Positions 26,402-34,097 of a stretch of 38,658 bases of DNA are shown piece after piece. The DNA comes from Planctomycetota bacterium. Its GTDB lineage: Bacteria > Planctomycetota > PLA2 > JAEUHO01. The notes below the pieces were generated by a model. It was not told where the DNA came from and made no database searches. It was given only the letters and a program-made list of their open reading frames with translations. The DNA lies in assembly GCA_030066775.1 (NCBI GenBank), contig JASJAY010000062.1:1-38658 (forward strand), written 5' to 3'. How positions within the stretch are numbered: position 1 is the first letter of the stretch; the number at the start of each line of letters is the position of its first letter. The position numbers were made by a program, and so were the translations under genes.

Positions 26402-28339
26402 CTAGCTCCCCTCGCCGGTCCCCGCGCCTGCCGGCGGGCCCTTGGCCTGGAGGTCGCGCACGAGATCGCGCCGGTCCTGCACGTCCTCGATCGGGATCTC
26501 GACCTGCACGCCGTCGAGACGGCGGCCGATCAGCTTCGTGGGATCTTCTTCGTAGTCGTCGAGGCGCACGTCCCGGAGGACGACCTCGCGTTCGGTGTTG
26601 TCGGCCTTGTTGCCGAGCGTGATCACCATGCCGGGGTAGAGCAGCAGCTCGAAGCGCGCGTCGCGGTTGGAGCGCGCCGGCTCGAGGCCCTTGGGCGCCA
26701 CCGCGACGATGCCGAACGGGTTCTCGTTGCACCCGTCGACGAAGCCCCGGTAGAGGTCGCGCGCCTTGCGGCCGCCACCGATGCGGCCGATGACGCGCAC
26801 CTTGGCCTCGCGTGCGGTGTTGGCCTTGCGCGAACGGGAGACCTCCTGGTACCCGCGCGCTGCCTTGCCGCTCTTCGGCTCCCACTGGCTGTAGTTGTAG
26901 TTGTCGTCGCGCACCTGCAGCTCGAGGTGTTCGATGTAGACCTGGCGCATCTTCGGGTCGGCGAGGATGCCCTCGATGATCGAGAGCGTCTTCGAGTACA
27001 GCCCACCCGGGTGCGCACGCTGCGCGAGGAGCTCGTGCTTGATCAGCGCCTCGTTGGCGGTCGTGAGCGCCTTCCGCAGGTCGCTGTCGCGACGCGTCTC
27101 CTTCTTGTAGATGGCTTCCTTGTCGAGGGCCATGTCCTCGGCCTCGGACGCCGCGGCGTTGCGGCCCGAGTAGAGGACGTAGAGCACACCGACCATGACG
27201 ACGGCAGCGGCAACGGCCCAGATGCCCTTCGTGGCGAAGTCGCGCGCGCGCCGCAGGGCGGCGGGCAGCACGAGCAGCGGGAACGCCTCGGCGGCCATCT
27301 CGTTCTGCGCGAGGCCGACGGCCACGGCGAACTCGTGCGGCGCCTTCTCGACCAGGGCGCGGTCCTCGTCCGAGAGCTGCGACAGGTCGCAGAGCGCGAA
27401 GGGATCGTAGCGCTCGACGGGCACGCCCATGGCCTGGCTCAGGTACTTGTCGAGGCCCTTGAGCGTGGCACCGCCGCCGGCGAGCTGGACGCGGTCGACC
27501 TTGAGGTCGGGCATGCGCGTCTGCGCCTTGGCGATCATCAGGGTCGACTGGATCAGCGAGGACATCTGGCCCGCCACACCCATGATGGCGTTGGCGACCT
27601 TCTCACTGGTCGGGTCCGGGTACTTGGCCTGGCCCTTGGGCGTCACGTCGCCCTTGGACTTCTTCATCTTCTCGGCCTTGCCCTCGGACGTGTTGAAGGC
27701 CTGCATGATGGCCTCGGTGAACGCACGTCCACCGGGCGTCGCGTTGCGGGCGAAGAGCAGCTCCCCGCCGCGCTGGATCGCGATGTCGAGGTTCTCGTTG
27801 CCGATGTTCACGAGCAACGAGGTCTCGGTCTCCGTGTACGTGGCGTTCACCGCGAAGGCGTTGAAGAGCGCGACGCTGCTCGGCAGGCCGGCCGCGAGCT
27901 TCAGGCCGCCCTGGTCGAGCGACTTGATGAGCGCGTCCATGTGCTTGTTGCGCGCCAGGGCGACGAGGATCGTGTCCTCGTCCCGCTCGCCTTCCGGGTC
28001 CGGCAGGTTGAGCCGCCGGAAGTCCGCCGAGACGTCGCCGCCGGACTGGGCGCCGACCTCCTCGACCTCGAACTTCATGAGGTTGCGCAGGCGCCACTCG
28101 GGGACGGGCGGCACCTGGGTGTAGCGAATGATCACGTCACGGCCGGTGAGACCGACCGTGGCGCCGGCGCCCTTGAATCCGCGAGCGGCGAGGGCACGCC
28201 CCGCAACGGCGCGGGTCGTGTCGTCGAGGCGTTCGCTGAAGACGCGCTGCACCACGTACGACATGGGCCCCTTCTTGCGGAGCTTGACGGCCCGCAAGGA
28301 GCTGCTGCCGATCGTGACGCCGAGACCTTCCTTCTTCAT
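26402..28339 (-). CDS. PilM-PilN fusion protein (GspL-like layout)
   Basis: A 645-residue protein. Residues 4-348 form an actin-like PilM ATPase fold: phosphate 1 loop GVTIGSSSLRAVKL (7-20), phosphate 2 LLVNIGNENLDIAI (175-188) and adenosine motif VQLAGGGATLKGLDKYL (284-300). At 353-368, FPLLVLPAALRRARDF looks like the PilN start that normally docks into PilM, then one membrane helix (about 372-390) and a periplasmic ferredoxin-like domain to 645. In type IV pili PilM and PilN are separate; in type II secretion the single GspL does both jobs. The fusion thus has GspL layout with PilM-like sequence. No ATPase partner gene (PilB/GspE) is nearby. Confidence 0.85.
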   Translation of the reverse strand: MKKEGLGVTIGSSSLRAVKLRKKGPMSYVVQRVFSERLDDTTRAVAGRALAARGFKGAGATVGLTGRDVIIRYTQVPPVPEWRLRNLMKFEVEEVGAQSGGDVSADFRRLNLPDPEGERDEDTILVALARNKHMDALIKSLDQGGLKLAAGLPSSVALFNAFAVNATYTETETSLLVNIGNENLDIAIQRGGELLFARNATPGGRAFTEAIMQAFNTSEGKAEKMKKSKGDVTPKGQAKYPDPTSEKVANAIMGVAGQMSSLIQSTLMIAKAQTRMPDLKVDRVQLAGGGATLKGLDKYLSQAMGVPVERYDPFALCDLSQLSDEDRALVEKAPHEFAVAVGLAQNEMAAEAFPLLVLPAALRRARDFATKGIWAVAAAVVMVGVLYVLYSGRNAAASEAEDMALDKEAIYKKETRRDSDLRKALTTANEALIKHELLAQRAHPGGLYSKTLSIIEGILADPKMRQVYIEHLELQVRDDNYNYSQWEPKSGKAARGYQEVSRSRKANTAREAKVRVIGRIGGGRKARDLYRGFVDGCNENPFGIVAVAPKGLEPARSNRDARFELLLYPGMVITLGNKADNTEREVVLRDVRLDDYEEDPTKLIGRRLDGVQVEIPIEDVQDRRDLVRDLQAKGPPAGAGTGEGS

Positions 28340-28385
28340 GGATGTCGTCTCTTGTGCTGATGGGTTTCGGGAAGCTGGTCATGCG

Positions 28386-28402
28386 GCCCCGCGGCGCGGG
28401 GC
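28386..28402 (-). promoter_or_regulatory. GC hairpin between the FHA gene and the PilM-PilN gene
   Basis: GCCCCGC and GCGGGGC are perfect 7-bp arms with a 3-base loop in the 75-bp gap. No T-tract follows, so it is not a classical terminator. It may slow transcription or protect mRNA ends at the junction between the regulatory gene and the structural genes. GC-rich palindromes of this size are not rare in such DNA. Confidence 0.3.
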
Positions 28403-28414
28403 TCGCGAAACGGG

Positions 28415-30883
28415 TTAGCGGGTACCGCCCGGCGGCGGGGGCACGGTCTCTGCGAGATCGGTCTTCTCGAGCAGCGCCGCGAGGCTTTCGCGGGCCTTCT
28501 GCACGCGGCGACCGAGCGGCGTGTCGGCGTCCAGGCTGCCGAACTCCTCGACGATGGTGCGCAGGTAGAGCACCGCCATCGCCTCGTAGCCGGTCTCGTT
28601 CTGGAGGAGCGCCGCCAGGTTCTCGAGACGCGTGAGCTCGGGGCCGCGCACCTCCTGGTAGTACGCCTCGCGTACGCGATCGACCTCGGTCACGAGCGCC
28701 GTCACGCGGTCCTCGAGCACACCGCCCTCGCGCGGGGGGAACTCGGCGGCGAGCCGCTTGCGGAGGCCTTCGACCTCGCTCAGGGCCTCGTCCGACCGGT
28801 AGATCTGGAAGGACGCGAGCGCCTTGCCGAGCGTCGTGATGTCCTTGTTGGCCTTGGCCTCGCGCGTGCTCGCCGCGTTCAGGGCCTCGGTCACGATCGC
28901 CTTCTCGAACGGGAACTCGACCGCGACCTCGCGCAGCTTCTCGATGCCCTCGCCGGGGCGATCGCGGAGCAGCTCACGCGCGGCCTGCAGGGCCGACTGC
29001 GCCTGCTTGCTCTGCAGGGTGTAGTCGGTGACGACCGCGACGGAACCCGAGGCGCCGTCGAGCCAGTGGGTCAGGTCGAGCAGGGCCGTGTCGAGCGCAT
29101 CGGCGATGACGAGCTCGGACTCGGCGCCGGCCCTGAGCGTGATGAGCGACATACGCCCACCCGCGCCTGCGTCCGGGTTGCCCGCGAGCGTCTTCAGGAC
29201 CTGCGGAATCGCCTGGCCACCGCTGGCCGCGAGCGCCTGGGCGCCGCGGGGCGTGAGCACGTTGACGAGGTCGCCGACGCGGGCGCGCACGAGGCCGCCC
29301 TTCAGGCCAACGCGCGTCGCGCCGCTGCACGCGACCTCCGCACCGAAGCCCTCTTCGTTCTGGGTCCAGGTAACGGTCGCGGGGATCGGGTCCTCGGCGT
29401 CCTGGAAGGCGCCCTGGACGGTGATGGTCGAGCCGCCGCCGGTGACGCTCTCGGCCACGAAGAGCGTGTGCTTCGTGCCGTTCTTCTCCACGACGGGCCC
29501 GACGCCCAGCGCGAGCGCGCGGCCGACGCTGTCGACGAGGTCGAGCGTGCCGCCCACGGTCACGGCCGCGCGCGAGCTGCCCGGGCTGTCGAGCGCGATC
29601 AGGTCGCCCTCGCCGCTCCGCGTCACGCGCACGCCGTCCACGCGGCCGTTGGCGCCCGGCGCGACGTGCACGCCCAGGCGGAGGCCGCCGGCCCACTTGG
29701 GCTTCACGAGCACGCGGTCGACCTGGCTCCAGCCCTCGCCGCTGGCGAGCACCATCGTGTGCGAGACGGCGTTGTTGTCGCTGCTCCAGGTGGCGACGAG
29801 GGCGGCGTTGCCTTCCCCCCCACCACGGAACCACGCCTCGACGCGGAACGGCTTGTCGGCGAGCGCTTCGAACTCGTCCTGGTAGTACGCCGTGACCGGT
29901 GCGCCGGCCTCGCCGCCGTGGCTCACCTGCAGCGCATTGCCGGGCTTGCCGCCGCCCGCGATGCGGACGCTGACGTCGTCGTTCTCGGTGTCGAGCGCCC
30001 ACGGGACGAACTCGGCGTCGTCCATGGAGCCGTTGTCGACCTCGTTGGCGACGACCGCACCACCGGCGCCGCCATCCTGCTGCTGCTCGGCCTGCTGGCT
30101 GATGAACCAGCCGCCGACGCCGGCGCCGGCGAGGATCACGAGCCCCACCAGGAGGCCGGCGTACGAGCCGCGGGCCTTGGTGAGGTCGATGTCGCCCATC
30201 ATCCCCCAGCCCTCGTCCTCGTCGAACTGCGAGAGCTCGACCTCGATGTCCTTCATCGAGGGGTCCTTGAAGACGAAGCGGGTGTTGCCGATGCGGATGC
30301 GGGCACCGTGCGTGAGCGGCGCCTCGGACGTCGGCTCGCCGTTCACGAGCGTGCCGTTGGTCGAGCCGAGGTCGCGAATCGTGTAGCCGTTGAGGTCCTT
30401 CGTGATCTCGCAGTGGTGGCCGCTGCTCATGCGGTCCTTGAGCGGGATCGTGTTCGAGTCGCGGCGGCCGAGCGAGACGCGCGTCTGGTCGAGCATGACC
30501 TTCTCGCCCTTGGTGCCGCCCGTGACCCACTCGAGGTAGCAGACGCCCTGGCGTCCCGCGGAGCGCAGGCGCTCCTCTTCCTCGGGATCCTCGAACGTGA
30601 GCTCGGCACTGCCGATCTGGATCACGTCACCGGAGTTGAGCACCGCGCGATCGACGGGCTTGCCGTTGACGCGCGTCTTGTTCGTCGCCCCCAGGTCGGT
30701 GAGCTCGTACGCGGGCTGCCCCGCACGCCGCACCGGCGTGATCTGGCAGTGGCGCCGGGAGGCACCGCGCGCGTCCTCGAGCGCCACCGTGTTTCCAGGA
30801 TCGCGACCCAGGCTGGTGATCTCCTGGGCCTCGATCTCGATCGTGCGCTCGCCGTCTTCGGACTTGATGATCAATCGCGCCAT
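28415..30883 (-). CDS. Double-FHA membrane protein with periplasmic jelly-roll and helical domains
   Basis: An 822-residue protein from the ATG at 30883 (GAGAGGAG ribosome binding site). Two FHA domains occupy about 1-98 and 113-206. Both keep the phosphothreonine pocket: FHA1 GRDPGN, SRRH, TNKTRVNG; FHA2 GRRDSN, SGHH, STNGTLVNG. A membrane helix (about 241-262) follows. Outside lie a carbohydrate-binding-module-like sandwich (about 283-425), another beta-rich part and a helical end. FHA domains bind phosphothreonine, so a Ser/Thr kinase product is the expected ligand, although no kinase gene is in the window. It precedes the PilM-PilN gene by 75 bp and probably begins the operon. Confidence 0.85.
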   Translation of the reverse strand: MARLIIKSEDGERTIEIEAQEITSLGRDPGNTVALEDARGASRRHCQITPVRRAGQPAYELTDLGATNKTRVNGKPVDRAVLNSGDVIQIGSAELTFEDPEEEERLRSAGRQGVCYLEWVTGGTKGEKVMLDQTRVSLGRRDSNTIPLKDRMSSGHHCEITKDLNGYTIRDLGSTNGTLVNGEPTSEAPLTHGARIRIGNTRFVFKDPSMKDIEVELSQFDEDEGWGMMGDIDLTKARGSYAGLLVGLVILAGAGVGGWFISQQAEQQQDGGAGGAVVANEVDNGSMDDAEFVPWALDTENDDVSVRIAGGGKPGNALQVSHGGEAGAPVTAYYQDEFEALADKPFRVEAWFRGGGEGNAALVATWSSDNNAVSHTMVLASGEGWSQVDRVLVKPKWAGGLRLGVHVAPGANGRVDGVRVTRSGEGDLIALDSPGSSRAAVTVGGTLDLVDSVGRALALGVGPVVEKNGTKHTLFVAESVTGGGSTITVQGAFQDAEDPIPATVTWTQNEEGFGAEVACSGATRVGLKGGLVRARVGDLVNVLTPRGAQALAASGGQAIPQVLKTLAGNPDAGAGGRMSLITLRAGAESELVIADALDTALLDLTHWLDGASGSVAVVTDYTLQSKQAQSALQAARELLRDRPGEGIEKLREVAVEFPFEKAIVTEALNAASTREAKANKDITTLGKALASFQIYRSDEALSEVEGLRKRLAAEFPPREGGVLEDRVTALVTEVDRVREAYYQEVRGPELTRLENLAALLQNETGYEAMAVLYLRTIVEEFGSLDADTPLGRRVQKARESLAALLEKTDLAETVPPPPGGTR

Positions 30884-31093
30884 CGCGACGTCTCTCCTCT
30901 CGGGAGTGTGAAACCCTGGGCCCGTGCCCGCCGCATCCCGCCCGCCCGCGGAATGCCGTCCTGTGCGTCCACCGCTGCCGCCGGCCCGGGGCGTGTGCCC
31001 AGCAGGCCCATACAGGGATGAAAGCGGCATCGGCCGGTCGACCCAAGCCGAAGCCGCACAGACGCGGGAAGGTACGGGACCGATAACTGCCGG

Positions 31094-31109
31094 TGCAATG
31101 CCCATTCCC
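31094..31109 (-). promoter_or_regulatory. Candidate sigma-54 promoter of the pseudopilus operon
   Basis: Read on the minus strand, GGGAATGGGCATTGCA has GG and GC twelve bases apart, the invariant spacing of sigma-54 sites, and a full TTGCA -12 box; the -24 box matches at GG, A and G of TGGCACG. It lies about 200 nt before the double-FHA gene. Dyads that could bind an activator lie 50-130 bp upstream: CCTGGT-N9-ACCAGG (31190-31210) and ACCATTGG at 31161 and 31229. The rest of the gap 30884-31284 holds no gene that I can see. Confidence 0.35.
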
Positions 31110-31267
31110 ATTTCCGAGGCGGACACGTTCGGCGCAAGTCGTTCGCTCCAAACCGTTTAGACCATTGGCGCACTGTGGCGGATCGGGAACCTGGTAATCG
31201 GACAACCAGGGTGGCAAAGCCGATGGGCACCATTGGTAAGTCGCTTTGCACGGGCAGGTAACCAACT

Positions 31268-31304
31268 AACCACCTTAGCCCCCCTCAAGGGGTCTTCGGT
31301 GGTT
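31268..31304 (-). terminator. Nested hairpin at the end of the sigma-54 activator gene
   Basis: AACCACC and GGTGGTT (arms at 31298-31304 and 31268-31274) enclose an inner stem of CCCC and GGGG around the stop codon. There is no T-tract, so this may be a weak or Rho-linked terminator or an mRNA end structure. It separates the activator gene from the operon promoter region. Confidence 0.4.
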
Positions 31305-33291
31305 GCTCCGAGTCGAGGCCGTAGCGCTCGAGCTTCTTGCGCAATCCGAGCCGGCTGAGGCCCAGCTCGGCGGCCGAGCGGCTCTTGTTCCAGCCGTGGC
31401 GCAGGAGCGTCGCACGCAGCACCCGGCGCTCGAGATCCTCCACCATCATCTTCAGCCCGCCTTGGGGCACCTGCTCCGGATCCGGGGCGCGGTAGGTCAG
31501 GATCCGCTCGCTCAGGTGCTCGGGGCGGATCACCCCGCCGCTCTGCAGCGCAACCAGCCGCTGCACCTCGTTCTTCAGCTCGCGCACGTTGCCGGGCCAC
31601 TCGTAGGCGACCAGGAGTTCCATGGCCGCGGGCTCCAAGCGCAGGTCGGTGCCGCCGGCCTGGGCCTCCTCGAGGAAGTGCGCCACGAGCGGCGGGATGT
31701 CCTCGCGCCGATCGCGCAAGGGCGGCAGCTCGATGACCACGCCCGCGATGCGGTAGTAGAGGTCCTCGCGGAACCCCCCGCCGCGCAGGAGCTCACCCAG
31801 GTCGCGGTTCGTGGCGCTCACCAGACGGAAGTCGACCTTGACCGCCTTCTTGCCGCCGAGGCGCCGCACCTCCGACTCCTCGAGGACACGCAGGAACTTC
31901 TTCTGCATGTCGAGCGACATCTCCCCCACCTCGTCGAGGAAGAGGCTGCCCTCGTCGGCCTGCTCGAACAGCCCGGCATGGTCGCGGTTCGCGCCCGTGA
32001 ACGCGCCGCGCATGTAGCCGAAGAACTCGCTCTCCATGAGGTTCTCGGGCACGGCCGCGCAGTTCTCGCCGACGATGCGCCCGCGCCGCCGCGGCCCGTT
32101 GAAGTGGATCGCGCGCGCGATCAGCTCCTTGCCCGTTCCGGACTCGCCCACGATCAGCACGGGGATCGTGAGATCCGTCACGCGATCGACGAGTCGCAGC
32201 ACCGAACGCATGGTCGGCGAACGCCCCACGATCTGGTCGTAGCTGTACTTGAGTCCCAGCTCGTCAGCCTGCTTGGCGAGGTCCTCACGCGCCCTGCGCA
32301 GGGCATTCGTGCGGATGCGCAGCGCCTTCTTGAGCCGGTCGTTCAGGCGCTCGATGCGCCGCGACTGGCGCACGGCCTCGCGCCGCCGCTTGGCCATCTC
32401 CTTGCGCTGCCGGGCGTTCCGGATCGCGAGCGCCGCAAGGCTCGCGAAGCTCTCGAGCACGCGCACGTCCCAGCCGTCGAACGTGCCGCGCTCGTAGGCG
32501 TTGTCGAGGTAGATCGCGCCCGTCACGCCCTTGCGCCCGCGCATCGGCACGCACACCAGCGAGCGCAGGTGCAGGTTGGCGATCGAGCCCGTGCCCTCGA
32601 AGCGCTCGTCCACCTGCAGGTCCTCGGAGAGCACGCTCTGGCCCTCGCGGATCACCTGCGTCGCGACGCTCACGCTGAGCGACTGGTCCGGATCGGTCAG
32701 GTCGCGGTGGTCCGGAAGCCGGGCGCGACGCACCACGAAGTGGTCCTCGTGACGCAGGAGCAGGAACCCGCGCTGCGCGCCGGTGAGCTCGATCGCGGCG
32801 TCGAGGATGCCCTCGAGCAGGCGCTCCTCGTCGCGCAGCGCGTTGATCTTCTCGTTCAGCTCCATCAGGTGCGTGAGCGCGCGGATCTCGCGCCGGCGCT
32901 CTTGCAGCGCGGTGCCGCGCGTCTTGGGCTGGCGCATGGCCTTCGTGAGGAGCTGCTCGAGCTCGGTGTGGCTCGCATCCCCGTCTTCGTCCTCGAGGCA
33001 GTAGATCGCGATCTTGGTCTCGCCGATCTCGATGCGGTCGCCGTTCTCCAGGCGGTCGTCGAGGATCGGCGCGCCGTTGAGGAACGTGCCGTTGCGCGAG
33101 CCGAGGTCGGTCACGCGCCAGCCGTCGGGCCCGGCGTAGACCCGGCAGTGCCGCCGGCTCAGCGTGCGGTCGTCGACCGGCACGTCCACGCGCGCATCGC
33201 GACCGATGACGACCTCCTTGTCGGTCGCCTCGTAGACGCGCTCATCCCTGCCGGGGCTCTTCACGAAGAGCCGTATGGGTCCCGAAGCCAT
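31285..33291 (-). CDS. Sigma-54-dependent activator with FHA and GAF input domains
   Basis: A 668-residue regulator without a receiver domain. FHA at about 5-98 (VIGRDARVDV, LSRRHCRV, SRNGTFLNG keep the phosphothreonine pocket). GAF at about 140-292 (MELNEKINALRDEERLLEGI to SFASLAALAIRNA), then a basic coiled coil (295-345). The AAA+ domain has Walker A GESGTGKE (382-389), an intact GAFTGA loop (429-434) that contacts sigma-54, and Walker B FLDEVGE (451-457). The C-terminal Fis-type helix-turn-helix is at about 630-658 (NKSRSAAELGLSRLGLRKK). FHA-GAF-AAA activators of this type occur in myxobacteria and Planctomycetota. The gene lies next to the pseudopilus operon, its probable target. Confidence 0.93.
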   Translation of the reverse strand: MASGPIRLFVKSPGRDERVYEATDKEVVIGRDARVDVPVDDRTLSRRHCRVYAGPDGWRVTDLGSRNGTFLNGAPILDDRLENGDRIEIGETKIAIYCLEDEDGDASHTELEQLLTKAMRQPKTRGTALQERRREIRALTHLMELNEKINALRDEERLLEGILDAAIELTGAQRGFLLLRHEDHFVVRRARLPDHRDLTDPDQSLSVSVATQVIREGQSVLSEDLQVDERFEGTGSIANLHLRSLVCVPMRGRKGVTGAIYLDNAYERGTFDGWDVRVLESFASLAALAIRNARQRKEMAKRRREAVRQSRRIERLNDRLKKALRIRTNALRRAREDLAKQADELGLKYSYDQIVGRSPTMRSVLRLVDRVTDLTIPVLIVGESGTGKELIARAIHFNGPRRRGRIVGENCAAVPENLMESEFFGYMRGAFTGANRDHAGLFEQADEGSLFLDEVGEMSLDMQKKFLRVLEESEVRRLGGKKAVKVDFRLVSATNRDLGELLRGGGFREDLYYRIAGVVIELPPLRDRREDIPPLVAHFLEEAQAGGTDLRLEPAAMELLVAYEWPGNVRELKNEVQRLVALQSGGVIRPEHLSERILTYRAPDPEQVPQGGLKMMVEDLERRVLRATLLRHGWNKSRSAAELGLSRLGLRKKLERYGLDSEQPPKTP

Positions 33292-33303
33292 GGGCGCCGG
33301 TAT

Positions 33304-33319
33304 GGCAAATGCAATGCCG
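33304..33319 (-). promoter_or_regulatory. Candidate sigma-54 promoter before the FHA-GAF activator gene
   Basis: On the minus strand CGGCATTGCATTTGCC has GGCA and TTGC with GG and GC twelve bases apart, matching 4 of 6 and 4 of 5 consensus bases. The predicted start falls about 2 nt before the ATG at 33291, which would give an almost leaderless mRNA; this weakens the call unless translation begins otherwise. The patch is AT-rich within the 59-bp gap after rsmE and may instead be a sigma-70 site. Confidence 0.25.
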
Positions 33320-33350
33320 CACGGGAAGAGGGCGAAGCGTATCGCCCGGG

Positions 33351-34097
33351 CTACGCGAACGCGGCGGCCACCGCGGCGGCCGCGACAGCCGCGGTCTGCA
33401 CGCGCAGCGCGGTCGCGCCGAGGCGCGCGACGCCGGCGTCGCGACGGCGGGCGGCGTCGCGCTCGGCGTCGGTGAAGCCGCCCTCCGGCCCCACGACGAG
33501 CCAGGGCAGGGCGTCGCCGCCGGCGCCGGCGAGCGCGTCGACCAGGCGCGGGGCGGCCGGATCGGGATCCAGCAGGACCACGGGGGCGGCCCCCGACGCG
33601 ACCCACGTCTCGAAGGCGCCCGGGGCGGCGATCTCGAGAAAGCGGGCGCGCCCGTTGACCTTGGCCGCCTCGCGCACGATGCGCGCCCAGCGGTCGGCGC
33701 GACGGGCGGGCAGCGCATCGCGCCCGGACGGCGAGCGCGCGAACGTCAGCGGCTTCAGCGTCGCCACCCCGAGCTCGGCCAGGCTCGAGACCAGCGCGTC
33801 GGCGCGCCCGGCCTCGGGCATCGCCGTCGCGATGCGGATCGGCCGCCCGGGCTCGCGGTCCGCGTACGGCCCCTCGACCTCGACGACCGCGGCGCGCGCA
33901 TCGGCCGTGGTGAGACGACCGAACCGCGTGGTTCCCGCGCCGTCGAAGAGAACGACAGGGTCGCCCGCGCGCGCGCGCCGCGAGCGCACCAGGTGGCCCG
34001 ACTCGTCGGCGTCGAGCGTGACGGGCCCCGCTTCGGGCAGGTCCGGCGCGAACGCGCGCTCCGGCCCGCTGCCCGGCCGATCGCCCCCCGTCGCCAT
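33351..34097 (-). CDS. rsmE: 16S rRNA m3U1498 methyltransferase, RsmE family (motif deviations)
   Basis: A 248-residue SPOUT methyltransferase that uses S-adenosylmethionine to methylate N3 of U1498 in 16S rRNA. The N-terminal PUA-like part has ESGHLVRSRRARAGD (32-46) and the knot has VGPEGGF (202-208) and LGATALRVQTA (226-236). Canonical proteins read EAaeQs.R and LR.ETA; here they are EAAKVNGR (144-150) and LRVQTA, so Gln is replaced at the first site and Glu by Gln at the second. Its ATG overlaps the stop of the large glycosyltransferase-like gene (TAATG), so the two are cotranscribed. Confidence 0.9.
   Translation of the reverse strand: MATGGDRPGSGPERAFAPDLPEAGPVTLDADESGHLVRSRRARAGDPVVLFDGAGTTRFGRLTTADARAAVVEVEGPYADREPGRPIRIATAMPEAGRADALVSSLAELGVATLKPLTFARSPSGRDALPARRADRWARIVREAAKVNGRARFLEIAAPGAFETWVASGAAPVVLLDPDPAAPRLVDALAGAGGDALPWLVVGPEGGFTDAERDAARRRDAGVARLGATALRVQTAAVAAAAVAAAFA

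Noticed and set aside
28386..28402. Intrinsic terminator dividing the FHA gene from the pseudopilus genes
   Set aside because: The hairpin has no T-tract, and the gap is only 75 bp; kept only as a possible attenuator.
30884..31284. Riboswitch or small RNA in the 400-bp intergenic region
   Set aside because: Several dyads are present, but I could not match any known aptamer core; promoter and activator sites explain the pattern more simply.
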